DNA from: Hydrogenophilus sp.
GTDB taxonomy: Bacteria; Pseudomonadota; Gammaproteobacteria; Burkholderiales; Rhodocyclaceae
Direction: 5' to 3'
NCBI GenBank assembly: GCA_026416515.1
Contig: JAOAEZ010000002.1
Span: forward strand, 214,573-278,572
DNA: 64,000 bases
This document shows, one piece after another, positions 17,096-29,240 of this stretch. Every line of letters begins with the position of its first letter. Position 1 is the first letter of the stretch. The translations under genes were made by a program, and so were the position numbers. The notes under the pieces were generated by a model. The model was not told the origin of the DNA and searched no databases. It saw only the letters and a program-made list of their open reading frames with translations.

Positions 17096-17997
17096 AGGAG
17101 GGCGAGGAGGAGAGTGGCGAATGCGGCGCGGTCGATCAAGGAGAGAGCAGCGAGTGGGGCGGTGGGGGTGGGTTTGGGACCGTGGCCGAGGAGGGGACGC
17201 TCCTGCCATCGGCCTTCATAAGGGGCGGGACCGCCAAGCGAATAGGCAAGCGCTCCTGCCCCAGCGGCGAGGACAGGACCAGCATTGGGGCTGGGCCAGC
17301 GAGAAGCTTGCTGCCGCCAGCAGGTGAAGGCGAGGTAAGGATGGGGACCGAGAAGGGTGTAGAGGAGAGCGGTGAGCCGGGCGCTGGGAAAACCGAGGAG
17401 GTCGTCGGCGCGCGCCGCAAAGGTGCCGAAGTACTGGTAGCGAGGAGTGCGATAGCCCCACATGGCGTCTAGGGTGTTGACAAGGCGGTGGAGAAGGGCT
17501 CCGGCTCCGCCGGCGAGGGCGAACCAGAAAAGGGTGGCGATCACGGCGTCGTGACCATTTTCAAGGGCCGATTCAGTGGCAGCGACGGCGATTCCTTCGG
17601 CGTCGAGGAGGTGGGCGTCGCGGCTGACGATTCGGGAGACCGCCGCACGAGCAGTAGGAAGGTCGCTCGCCGTGAGGGAGAGAACGACCGCTTGAACGTG
17701 TTCTTCGAGACTGCGCCAGCCGAGGGCAACCCCGAGGATGAGGGCGTCGACGAGAGGGAGAAGAGCGGGGAAGTTCCAGAGGATGAGAAAGTAGAGAGAG
17801 AGGAGAGGAGCAGTGGCTAAAAACCAGGCAAGGGCGCCGTTGAGCCGTTGTCGGTGAGGAGAGGCGGAGGAGGAGTGGAGGAGACGTTCTAGAAAAGTGG
17901 CGTAACGGCCGAAAAGGATGAGGGGGTGGCCGCGCTTGGGTTCGCCGATTACTCGGTCCCAGAGGATGCCAAGAAGGAGGGAGAGAAGCGAAGCCAT
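17071..17997 (-). CDS. cbiB: Adenosylcobinamide-phosphate synthase CbiB
   Basis: 308 residues, an integral membrane enzyme joining aminopropanol (phosphate) to adenosylcobyric acid. Landmarks are the N-terminal GEPKRGHPLILFGR near residue 17, VSRDAHLLDAEGIAVAA near 118, ATESALENGHDAV, and WGYRTPRYQYFGTFAARADD near 185. Several hydrophobic segments occur. The start ATG at 17997 is preceded by 48 consecutive pyrimidines on the coding strand and no Shine-Dalgarno. No cobalamin riboswitch is visible upstream. Together with cobD this forms a two-gene fragment of the pathway; other cob genes are outside the window. Confidence 0.92.
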   Translation of the reverse strand: MASLLSLLLGILWDRVIGEPKRGHPLILFGRYATFLERLLHSSSASPHRQRLNGALAWFLATAPLLSLYFLILWNFPALLPLVDALILGVALGWRSLEEHVQAVVLSLTASDLPTARAAVSRIVSRDAHLLDAEGIAVAATESALENGHDAVIATLFWFALAGGAGALLHRLVNTLDAMWGYRTPRYQYFGTFAARADDLLGFPSARLTALLYTLLGPHPYLAFTCWRQQASRWPSPNAGPVLAAGAGALAYSLGGPAPYEGRWQERPLLGHGPKPTPTAPLAALSLIDRAAFATLLLALLWILLTRS

Positions 17998-18045
17998 GGA
18001 AGGAGAGGAGGAGAGGGGAGGGAGGGAGAGAGGGAGGGGAGGAGA
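17998..18045. other. 48-base polypurine/polypyrimidine tract next to the cbiB start
   Basis: Every base from 17998 to 18045 is A or G on the plus strand. The tract abuts the cbiB ATG (minus strand), so the cbiB leader is pure pyrimidine. Purine richness continues with few breaks to about 18130. The 160 bases between cbiB and smr hold no gene I can see. Confidence 0.8.
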
Positions 18046-18159
18046 CGGCTAGAGGGAGAGAGGGGGAGAGGGTGGAGAGAGGAGAGGAGCATGAGGGGAA
18101 GTAAATTTGGGGGAAAAAGGGAGGGCAAAAGGGAAGGGAGGTTGCTGCGGGTGGGTGGA

Positions 18160-18729
18160 TCAGCGAACAGAGGGAGAACAAAGGAAAACGAGAAGCGCAC
18201 CGCTTCCTCCTTGGTGAGGGGGAGCTTCGCAGAAGGCGAGAATCTCAGGGCGACGGGTAAGCCATTGACGGGAAAGGTGTTTGAGAATGCCGATGCCGCC
18301 TGGCGAGCGAAGGCCTTTACCGTGGATGATGCGCACACAGCGTTCGCCATCGCGGAGGGTGGTGGCGAGAAAGCGCAAGAGGGCTGCCCGCGCTTCGGTA
18401 CGGGTGAGTCCGTGGAGGTCGATTTGGCGACGAATGACCCATCGCCCCCGCCGCAGGTCGGTGAGGACCCGCCGCGGAACGCCAGGGCGCAGGAATTGGG
18501 TTTCGCTGTCGTGTTCTAACCAGTCATCGAGTGTGATGGGAGCGAGGAGCTGCTCGCGGATCGCTGTTTCGTCTTCGAGTCGCTTTCGGGGAAGCGGCGC
18601 GGGAGGAGGAGGTTCGAGGTAGAGCCGCTGGGAGGAAGGAAGGGGACGAACCCCATGATCGTGCAACCAACGATGCCAAAGGTGAAGGTCGGTCTCAGAG
18701 AGCAACGGGGGGGAAGGGCGAGAGGACAT
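18160..18729 (-). CDS. Smr domain protein
   Basis: 189 residues. The C-terminal Smr domain (about 95-185) has the hallmark QIDLHGLTRTEARAAL and the second motif RIIHGKGLRSPGG, the same arrangement as E. coli YdaL/SmrA-type proteins that act as endonucleases, some on collided ribosomes. The N-terminal half is Pro/Arg-rich and carries the family-like DWLEHDSETQFLRPGV. It starts 3 bases after the trxB stop, so it is co-transcribed with trxB. The exact target is unknown. Confidence 0.87.
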   Translation of the reverse strand: MSSRPSPPLLSETDLHLWHRWLHDHGVRPLPSSQRLYLEPPPPAPLPRKRLEDETAIREQLLAPITLDDWLEHDSETQFLRPGVPRRVLTDLRRGRWVIRRQIDLHGLTRTEARAALLRFLATTLRDGERCVRIIHGKGLRSPGGIGILKHLSRQWLTRRPEILAFCEAPPHQGGSGALLVFLCSPSVR

Positions 18730-18732
18730 GCG

Positions 18733-19788
<1,056 letters not shown>

Positions 19789-22125
19789 TTAGGCGGTGAT
19801 GGGTTCGGCGATGGGCGGGGTGGGTTCCACCGCACGCGGCCCAAGATTGGCTTCCGCTACGGTGAGGGCTGCCATGTTCACAATACGCCGCACCGTCGAG
19901 GTGGCGGTGAGGATGTGAACCGGCTTGGCCACCCCTAAGAGCATGGGGCCGATGGCAATTCCTCCTCCAGCAGCAGTTTTGAGGAGATTATACGCAATAT
20001 TGGCAGCGTCGATGTTGGGAAGAACTAAGAGATTGGCTTCACCGCTGAGGGTAGATCGGGGCATGATCTGGGCACGCATCGCCGCATCCAGGGCGATGTC
20101 GCCGTGCATTTCACCGTCGACTTCCAGCCAAGGGGCCGTTTCACGGAGGATGGCGAGCGCTCGCCGCATCTTGCAGGCACTGGGAGCGTCGGAGGAGCCA
20201 AAATTGGAGTGAGAAAGGAGCGCTGCTTTGGGGGTGACACCAAAACGCAACATTTTACGCGCTGCCATCCGGGTGATCTCCGCGATCTGCTCGGCCGTGG
20301 GATCAAGGTTGATGTGGGTGTCAACGAGGAAGAGTTGCCGGTTGGGGAGAAGAAGAGCGTTCATCGCTGCATAACAGGTGGCGCCGGGACGTTTACCAAT
20401 CACTTGGTCGATGTAGGAAAGATGCATCGTGGGAACCCCCCAGGTGCCGCAGATGAGGCCGTGCACTTCCCAGTGCCGCAGGAGCATCGCACCAAGCAGG
20501 GTGTGGCGCCGCCGCATTTCGATTTGGGCGAGCTGGGGGGTCACCCCTCGCCGCTCCATGATCTGATGGTACTCTTGCCAGTAGGAGAGGATGCGAGCGT
20601 CGCTTTCGATGGGGACGATTTCGTAGTCGCGCTCAGGGGTGAGACGAAGGCCATATTGTTCGATCCGTTCGGCGATGACTGCGGGTCGACCAATAAGGAT
20701 GGGACGGGCGATCCCTTCGTCTACAAGAACTTGCGCTGCCCGTAGGACCCGCTCTTCTTCTCCTTCCGCAAAAGCGATTTTTTTGAAACGGGCGCGCTTG
20801 GCAATGGCATAGACAGGTTTCATGAGAGTTCCAGAGGCATAGACAAAGGCTTGGAGCCGCTCCCGGTAGGCGTCAAGGTCGGCAATAGGACGGGTGGCTA
20901 CCCCACTGCGCATCGCGGCTTCGACAACGGCAGGGGCAATGGTGAGCATAAGCCGAGGGTCAAAGGGTTTGGGGATGAGGTAGTCGGGACCAAAACGAAG
21001 GGTCTCTCCGCCGTAGGCGGCCGCTACCTGTTCGTGCTCTTCAATGCGCGCTAAACGAGCGATGGCATGAACGGCCGCGATGAGCATTTCGTCGGTGATC
21101 GCAGTGGCCCCGACGTCTAGAGCCCCCCGAAAGAGGTAGGGAAAACAGAGTACATTGTTGACTTGATTGGGAAAGTCGCTGCGGCCGGTGGCGATGATGG
21201 CGTCCGGACGGAGTTGGCGAGCAAGGTCGGGGTCGATTTCGGGGGTGGGATTGGCTAAGGCGAAGATGATCGGCCGCGCAGCCATCGCGCGTAAGAGTTC
21301 GGGTTTGAGAACGCCGCCGGCGGAAAGACCGAGAAAGATGTCGGCATCGCCGATGATGTCGGCAAGGGTTCGGGCGTCGGTCTCTTGGGCATAGCGGGCT
21401 TTGTAGGGGTCCATGAGCTGAGTGCGACCGGTATAGACCACCCCGGCGAGGTCCGTGACCCAGATGTTGCTTTTGGGAAGACCGAGTTTGACGAGGAGGT
21501 CGAGACAGGCGAGCGCTGCCGCACCCGCGCCGGCGGTGACGAGTTTGACCGAGGTGATCGATTTGCCAACCCATTCGAGCGCGTTGAGAAGGGCAGCAGC
21601 GACTACAACCGCGGTGCCGTGCTGGTCGTCGTGCAGCACGGGGATCTTCAGGCGCCGCCGAAGTTGTTCTTCGATCCAGAAGCAGTCAGGGGCTTTGATG
21701 TCTTCGAGGTTGATGCCGCCAAAGGAGGGTTCGAGCGCAGCGATGATGTCTACGAGCCGAGCAGGGTCTTGTTCGGCGATTTCTAGGTCAATGGCGTCGA
21801 TGGCGGCGAATTTTTTGAAGAGAACGGCTTTCCCTTCCATGACCGGCTTGGCCGCGAGGGGGCCGATGTTGCCGAGACCGAGAACAGCAGTACCGTTGGT
21901 GATCACAGCGACGAGGTTGGCACGGTTGGTGTAACGGGCAACCACTGCGGGGTCCGCTGCGATCGCTTCCGCAGGAGCCGCTACGCCGGGGGAGTAGGCG
22001 AGCGCCAGGTCGCGCTGGTTGGAGAGGGCTTTGGTGGGAAGAATGGCCCATTTCCCGGGGGTAGGGTTTTGGTGGTAGTCGAGCGCAGCACGTCGACGTT
22101 CCTCGTCGGGGGTAAAAGTGGTCAT
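19789..22125 (-). CDS. maeB: NADP-dependent malic enzyme with C-terminal phosphotransacetylase-like domain
   Basis: 778 residues. The N-terminal malic-enzyme domain (1-430) has LAYSPGVAAPAEAI, GTAVLGLGNIGPLA near 92, and the metal/substrate block VLHDDQHGTAVV near 155. The C-terminal half (about 450-760) is PTA-like, as in E. coli MaeB, and is usually regulatory (acetyl-CoA sensing). It converts malate to pyruvate and CO2, producing NADPH. The ATG at 22125 follows GGGAGAG; an upstream in-frame ATG at 22185 lies in the hfq promoter region and is rejected. Divergent from hfq. Confidence 0.95.
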   Translation of the reverse strand: MTTFTPDEERRRAALDYHQNPTPGKWAILPTKALSNQRDLALAYSPGVAAPAEAIAADPAVVARYTNRANLVAVITNGTAVLGLGNIGPLAAKPVMEGKAVLFKKFAAIDAIDLEIAEQDPARLVDIIAALEPSFGGINLEDIKAPDCFWIEEQLRRRLKIPVLHDDQHGTAVVVAAALLNALEWVGKSITSVKLVTAGAGAAALACLDLLVKLGLPKSNIWVTDLAGVVYTGRTQLMDPYKARYAQETDARTLADIIGDADIFLGLSAGGVLKPELLRAMAARPIIFALANPTPEIDPDLARQLRPDAIIATGRSDFPNQVNNVLCFPYLFRGALDVGATAITDEMLIAAVHAIARLARIEEHEQVAAAYGGETLRFGPDYLIPKPFDPRLMLTIAPAVVEAAMRSGVATRPIADLDAYRERLQAFVYASGTLMKPVYAIAKRARFKKIAFAEGEEERVLRAAQVLVDEGIARPILIGRPAVIAERIEQYGLRLTPERDYEIVPIESDARILSYWQEYHQIMERRGVTPQLAQIEMRRRHTLLGAMLLRHWEVHGLICGTWGVPTMHLSYIDQVIGKRPGATCYAAMNALLLPNRQLFLVDTHINLDPTAEQIAEITRMAARKMLRFGVTPKAALLSHSNFGSSDAPSACKMRRALAILRETAPWLEVDGEMHGDIALDAAMRAQIMPRSTLSGEANLLVLPNIDAANIAYNLLKTAAGGGIAIGPMLLGVAKPVHILTATSTVRRIVNMAALTVAEANLGPRAVEPTPPIAEPITA

Positions 22126-22250
22126 CAATTCTCTCCCTGGTTGAATGTAGCGGCCGATTCTAGCGTGGAATGTTGGGCATGGCACAAAAGAAGCTGCTCG
22201 GAGAGGGAGGCGCGAAGACGAAAAGCACGCCAGCGGGAGAGGGAAGAGGC

Positions 22251-22280
22251 TTGGTTATCGGGGGAATATTGACGTACAAT
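22251..22280 (+). promoter_or_regulatory. Probable promoter of hfq
   Basis: TTGGTT (22251-22256), an 18-base spacer and TACAAT (22275-22280). The expected +1 near 22287 gives a leader of about 28 bases before the hfq ATG. Confidence 0.5.
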
Positions 22281-22314
22281 GAGATACTTCGTGGTTTCTT
22301 GGGCAGATGGCGTG

Positions 22315-22578
22315 ATGAGCAATAAGGCGTTGCAGTTACAAGATCCTTTTTTGAATTTACTGCGGCGAGAGCGCGTGCCGGTCTCCATCTATTTGGTCAA
22401 CGGGATTAAGTTGCAGGGACAGATCGAGTCGTTCGATCAGTATGTGGTATTGTTGAAAAATACGGTGACCCAGATGGTATATAAGCACGCGATTTCGACT
22501 GTGGTTCCTGCTCGACCGGTGACGTTGAGGGAGGTCCATACAGGACCAGAGATAACCGAAGATGACGCTGCACATTAA
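22315..22578 (+). CDS. hfq: RNA-binding chaperone Hfq
   Basis: 87 residues. The Sm fold is intact: [20 protein letters not shown] (residues 8-27), [18 protein letters not shown], and the Sm2 signature [12 protein letters not shown] near 55-66. The acidic tail [12 protein letters not shown] is short. It pairs small RNAs with messages. The ATG at 22315 ([11 protein letters not shown]) is the family start; an in-frame ATG at 22279 overlaps the -10 box. The stop overlaps the hflX start as TAATG. It heads hfq-hflX-hflK-hflC-hisZ-purA. Confidence 0.98.
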   Translation: MSNKALQLQDPFLNLLRRERVPVSIYLVNGIKLQGQIESFDQYVVLLKNTVTQMVYKHAISTVVPARPVTLREVHTGPEITEDDAAH

Positions 22579-23672
22579 TGCCGGAGCAAAGACGGGACGG
22601 TGAACGGGTCTTCCTCGTTGAGGTGGATGGGGGCGAGGGGCCAGTTAAAGAGCGATTGGCAGAGCTGGAACGCTTGGCGGTAAGCGCCGGGGCGAGGGTG
22701 GTAGGAGGAACGGTGGTGCACCGTTCGCGGCCAGATCCCGCAACTTTTTTGGGTAAAGGAAAGGTGGCCGAGTTGTGCGGCCCGCTGAAGGAGAGCGGGG
22801 CAGAGGGGGTGATCCTCGGTTGTAGATTGTCTCCTGCCCAGCAGCGAAACTTGGAGCGGGCTTGGGGACGTTGGGTGATCGACCGCAATATGCTGATCTT
22901 GGATATTTTCGCGTTGCGAGCTAAGAGCGCGGAGGGAAAATTGCAGGTGGAGTTGGCGCAGCTGGAGTATCTGCGTTCGCGCTTGGTGCGGGGGTGGAGC
23001 CATTTGGAACGGCAGCGCGGTGGGATCGGGTTGCGGGGACCAGGAGAAACCCAGTTGGAGACCGACCGCCGCTTGATCGGGGAGCGGGTGCGGGCGCTGC
23101 GAGAACGATTGGCACGCTTGGCCCGCCAGCGGGCAACACGCCGACGGGGCCGAAACCGTAGGGGGGTATGGCAGGTTTCGTTGGTGGGTTATACAAACGC
23201 GGGAAAGTCGACGTTGTTTAACGCATTGACTAAAGGGGGGGCGTGGGCCGCCGATCAGCTTTTCGCAACGTTGGACCCGACCTCCCGACGGTTGTGGTTG
23301 CCACAGAGCGGGACCGTTGTGCTTTCCGATACGGTGGGGTTTATCCGCGAATTGCCGCACGATTTGGTGGCAGCATTTCAGGCGACGTTGGAGGAGGTGC
23401 GGGAGGCCGATCTGCTGCTGGTGGTGTTGGATGGCGCAAGCGCAACGCGCGAGGAAGAGGAGGCGGTGGTATTGGAGACTTTGCAGCAGATCGGCGCAGG
23501 TGAGGTCCCGCTGTTGGAGGTGACCAATAAAATCGACCTATTGGGGGAGCCCCCTTCAGTGGTGCGCGATGGAGAGGGGATTGTCCGAAGAGTGCGATTG
23601 AGCGCCGCAACAGGGGAGGGAGTGACGTTGCTGCGCGAGGCGCTCGATGAGCGATTGCAGGCGTTGAGGTGA
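22578..23672 (+). CDS. hflX: Ribosome-associated GTPase HflX
   Basis: 364 residues. The N-terminal HflX domain has DPATFLGKGKVAEL near 55 and the linker LERQRGGIGLRGPGETQLE near 145-163. The G domain starts at VSLVGYTNAGKSTLFNAL (G1) near 197, with G3 SDTVGFIRELP near 250 and G4 TNKIDLL near 315. HflX splits stalled or heat-damaged 70S ribosomes. It overlaps the hfq stop by one base and is followed by hflK after 8 bases. Confidence 0.97.
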   Translation: MPEQRRDGERVFLVEVDGGEGPVKERLAELERLAVSAGARVVGGTVVHRSRPDPATFLGKGKVAELCGPLKESGAEGVILGCRLSPAQQRNLERAWGRWVIDRNMLILDIFALRAKSAEGKLQVELAQLEYLRSRLVRGWSHLERQRGGIGLRGPGETQLETDRRLIGERVRALRERLARLARQRATRRRGRNRRGVWQVSLVGYTNAGKSTLFNALTKGGAWAADQLFATLDPTSRRLWLPQSGTVVLSDTVGFIRELPHDLVAAFQATLEEVREADLLLVVLDGASATREEEEAVVLETLQQIGAGEVPLLEVTNKIDLLGEPPSVVRDGEGIVRRVRLSAATGEGVTLLREALDERLQALR

Positions 23673-23680
23673 GGTAGATC

Positions 23681-24970
23681 ATGGGATGGAACGATCCGCG
23701 CTGGGGAGATAGAGAAGAGGGGAGGATAGAACCACATCGCCGACCAGGAGGGGAGGAGGGCCCTCCCGATTTGGATGAGGTGTGGCGAACATTCAACGAG
23801 CGATTGAACGCCCTTTTCGGAAAAGGAAACGGAGAGGGGGGAGGAGAAGGGCGAGATCAGCGCTACAGGGGAGGGAGAAGGGGGTGGGGCGGAATGCTCT
23901 TGTTGGTAGGAATAGTGGGAGTGGCTTTGTGGCTGTTGTCAGGGTTTTATAAGGTGGAGGCTAACGAGCGCGGGGTGGTGCTGCGCTTCGGCCGATACGT
24001 GGAGACGACCGAGCCAGGGTTGCGGTGGCGTTTGCCGTGGCCGATCGAGACCCATGAGGTGGTCGATTTGACAGGGGTGCGAACAGTAGAGGTAGGATAC
24101 CGAGGGAGCGAACGCAATAAGATGCTGCGCGAGTCGTTGATGTTGACCGATGACGAGAATATCGTGTCGATTATGTTCGCTGTTCAGTATGTGCTGCGGT
24201 CACCCGAGGATTACCTCTTCCGAGATCGAGCCCCCGATGAGTCGGTGAAGCAGGTGGCCGAGAGCGCGATGCGTGAGATCGTCGGAAAGAGCAAGATGGA
24301 TTTCGTGTTGTACGAGGGACGCGAGGAGATCGCCGCCCGCTCACAAGCATTGATGCAGCAGATGCTCGATCGATATCAGACAGGGGTACAGGTGGTGCGG
24401 GTGACGTTGCAAAACGCCCAGCCGCCGGAGCAGGTCCAGGCGGCGTTCGATGATGCGGTGAAGGCGGGCCAGGATCGCGAGCGCTTGCGCAACGAGGGAG
24501 AGGCTTACGCCAACGCGGTAATCCCTAGGGCCCGCGGCGCAGCAGCCCGTTTGATCGAGGAGGCAGAGGGATACCGCGCGCGCGTGATAGCGCAGGCAGA
24601 GGGAGATATCGCCCGCTTTTTGCAGGTCTATGAGCAGTACCGCCACGCCCCCAGTGTGATGCGCGATCGCCTTTATGTGGAGACGATGCAGCAGGTACTG
24701 CAACGAGCGAGTAAGGTGGTGGTCGATCTGGAGGGAGGAAATCCTTTCCTGCTCCTGCCGATGGGAGAGTGGTTGAGCCGAATGGGAGCGACAGGCAGCG
24801 GACGAGGGGGAGGAGCGGAGACAGGGACTCCTCCATTGGGATGGGGTGAAGGAATACCCCAGGAGGGAACAGGGGCCGCCGGCGGAACAGGAGCGATAGG
24901 AGGCGGCAGCAGTGAGGGAAGTAACCAGGGAGGTCGATCGTTGCCTCGTGAGCGGGGGAGCCGGCCATGA
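23681..24970 (+). CDS. hflK: FtsH protease regulator HflK
   Basis: 429 residues. The N-terminal Gly/Arg/Glu-rich cytoplasmic part, one membrane segment (about 68-88), then an SPFH/band-7 domain (GFYKVEANERGVVLRFGRY) and a long coiled coil (about 240-320). The C-terminal tail is Gly/Ser-rich. HflK with HflC forms a periplasmic cage around the FtsH protease. It overlaps hflC as ATGA. The ATG at 23681 has GAGGTAG upstream. Confidence 0.96.
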   Translation: MGWNDPRWGDREEGRIEPHRRPGGEEGPPDLDEVWRTFNERLNALFGKGNGEGGGEGRDQRYRGGRRGWGGMLLLVGIVGVALWLLSGFYKVEANERGVVLRFGRYVETTEPGLRWRLPWPIETHEVVDLTGVRTVEVGYRGSERNKMLRESLMLTDDENIVSIMFAVQYVLRSPEDYLFRDRAPDESVKQVAESAMREIVGKSKMDFVLYEGREEIAARSQALMQQMLDRYQTGVQVVRVTLQNAQPPEQVQAAFDDAVKAGQDRERLRNEGEAYANAVIPRARGAAARLIEEAEGYRARVIAQAEGDIARFLQVYEQYRHAPSVMRDRLYVETMQQVLQRASKVVVDLEGGNPFLLLPMGEWLSRMGATGSGRGGGAETGTPPLGWGEGIPQEGTGAAGGTGAIGGGSSEGSNQGGRSLPRERGSRP

Positions 24971-25848
24971 GCGGACGCGTGGGCGCAGCAGCAGTCGGAT
25001 TGATTTTGGCAGCGGGGGTAATGGGGTCGTTGAGCTTTTTTGTGGTGGATGAGCGACGGTTTGCATTGGTGATGCAGTTCGGGGAGGTGCGCCAGGTGGT
25101 GACAACCCCCGGTTTGCATGTGAAAGTACCGCTAATTCAGAATGTTCGGTTTTTGGATAAGCGGCTGTTGACGATCGATACACCAGACCCAGAGCGATTT
25201 ATCACTTCAGAGAAAAAAAATGTGCTGGTGGATCATTTCGTGAAGTGGCGAATCGTCGATCCAAAACAATATTTCGTGTCGCTGGCAGGGGATGAGTTGC
25301 GGGCCCGAACGCGCATCATGCAAACCGTCAATGCCGCTTTGCGCGAGGAGTTCGGCCAGAGAACAGTCCACGATGTCGTTTCAGGAGAGCGCGATAAAGT
25401 GATGGAGGTGGTTCGCCAGAAGGTGGACCGAGATGCGCGAACGTTCGGCGTGGCGATCGTCGATGTGCGCTTAAAACGGGTCGATTTGCCCGCTGAGGTT
25501 TCAGAGTCGGTCTACCGCCGCATGGAGGCGGAGCGCAAACGGGTGGCAAATAATTTGCGAAGCGAGGGATCAGCCGACGCCGAGCGAATCCGGGCTGAGG
25601 CAGATCGGCAACGGGAGGTGATCTTGGCAGAGGCGTACCGCGAGGCACAGCGGTTGCGGGGAGAGGGAGATGCCGCTGCCGCGCGTATCTTTAATGAGGG
25701 GGCAGCACGCGATCCAGAGTTTTTCCGCTTTTACCGAACCTTGGAGGCATACCGCGAGGGGTTGGGACGGCGCGAGGATGTGTTGGTATTGGATGCCTCG
25801 AGCGACTTTTTCCGCTACCTCAAAGGAGTGGAGCAAAAGAGAGAGTGA
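24967..25848 (+). CDS. hflC: FtsH protease regulator HflC
   Basis: 293 residues. A single N-terminal membrane segment (about 5-25) is followed by a band-7 domain (FVVDERRFALVMQFGEV near 25) and a coiled coil rich in Ala/Arg/Glu (RSEGSADAERIRAEADRQRE near 198). The block DFFRYLKG near the C-terminus is typical of HflC. Partner of HflK; start and stop of the two genes overlap by 4 bases. Confidence 0.96.
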   Translation: MSGRVGAAAVGLILAAGVMGSLSFFVVDERRFALVMQFGEVRQVVTTPGLHVKVPLIQNVRFLDKRLLTIDTPDPERFITSEKKNVLVDHFVKWRIVDPKQYFVSLAGDELRARTRIMQTVNAALREEFGQRTVHDVVSGERDKVMEVVRQKVDRDARTFGVAIVDVRLKRVDLPAEVSESVYRRMEAERKRVANNLRSEGSADAERIRAEADRQREVILAEAYREAQRLRGEGDAAAARIFNEGAARDPEFFRFYRTLEAYREGLGRREDVLVLDASSDFFRYLKGVEQKRE

Positions 25849-25887
25849 AAGAGGGAGAACACTAGGAGCGAGGAATAGGGAGGCGCT

Positions 25888-28424
<2,537 letters not shown>

Positions 28425-28505
28425 GGAAAAGAGGGTACTTGGCCCGCGGAGGGCGATGGATCAAAAGGGCCGAGGAATCAGAAAAAGAGCGAAAGGGGCT
28501 CGCGG

Positions 28506-29240
28506 TTAGGGAGAGCAGCCTAGAAGGGGAGCGAGGTGGGGCCAGATCGTTTCGAGGAGTTTGGATTGTGCGGCTGCAGTGGGGTGGAGACCGTCGGCTT
28601 GAAAAGCAGTAGGGTCGAGGGCGATGGGGGCGAGGAGAAAGGGAACAAAGCCAGCGAGTGGATAGGTGCGCGCGAGCTCCCCGTAGAGGTTGGCAAATTG
28701 CTCGGTGTATTCGGGGCCGAGGTTGGGGGGGATCTTCATGCCGATGAGAAGAGTGCGGGCGCCCGCAGCGGCGGCTTGGTCCATGATGGCGGCAAGATTG
28801 GCGCGGATTTGAGAGGGGGGAAGCCCACGCAGCCCGTCGTTGGCACCGAGAGCGAGGATGAGGAGGTGGGGGTTGTGACGCTGAAGGAGGCGGGTAATAC
28901 GGGCACGCCCACCAGCGGTGGTCTCTCCAGAGACGCTGGCATTGATCAGACGCCAGTGAGGGGCGCATTGTTCGATCCGACGTTGGAGGAGGTCGACCCA
29001 GCCTGTCCCGGCAGGAAGACCATAGCCCGCCGAGAGACTGTCACCGAGGATGAGGAGGGTACTTTGCGCTACCGCGATTGCAGGAAGGAGAGCGAGCGCG
29101 AGAATAAGAAGAGCAGCCAAGAGGGGAGGAGGAGGAGAGAGAGGGCGAAGGGGGAAAGAACGCGTTCGGCCGATGTAAGAGGAGAGGAGGGAGATAGGGG
29201 AGCAAGGTGCAGTTGAGGGAGGGAGAGAGATTCGGGCCAT
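28506..29240 (-). CDS. tesA: GDSL-type arylesterase / lysophospholipase TesA
   Basis: 244 residues. SGNH-hydrolase blocks are clear: LLILGDSLSAGYGL with catalytic Ser near 68, ASVSGETTAGGRAR, LALGANDGLRG, and DGLHPTAAAQ with the Asp/His pair near the end. A hydrophobic leader (ALLILALALLPAIAVAQ) ends just before the domain, so it is exported to the periplasm. The ATG at 29240 gives a 50-residue lead-in, longer than usual, and overlaps the ATG of ybbA on the other strand within CATG. The divergent tesA/ybbA arrangement is conserved in proteobacteria. Confidence 0.9.
   Translation of the reverse strand: MARISLPPSTAPCSPISLLSSYIGRTRSFPLRPLSPPPPLLAALLILALALLPAIAVAQSTLLILGDSLSAGYGLPAGTGWVDLLQRRIEQCAPHWRLINASVSGETTAGGRARITRLLQRHNPHLLILALGANDGLRGLPPSQIRANLAAIMDQAAAAGARTLLIGMKIPPNLGPEYTEQFANLYGELARTYPLAGFVPFLLAPIALDPTAFQADGLHPTAAAQSKLLETIWPHLAPLLGCSP

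Noticed and set aside
17998..18159. Cobalamin riboswitch upstream of cbiB
   Set aside because: No B12-box or paired stems; the region is nearly pure purine on the plus strand.
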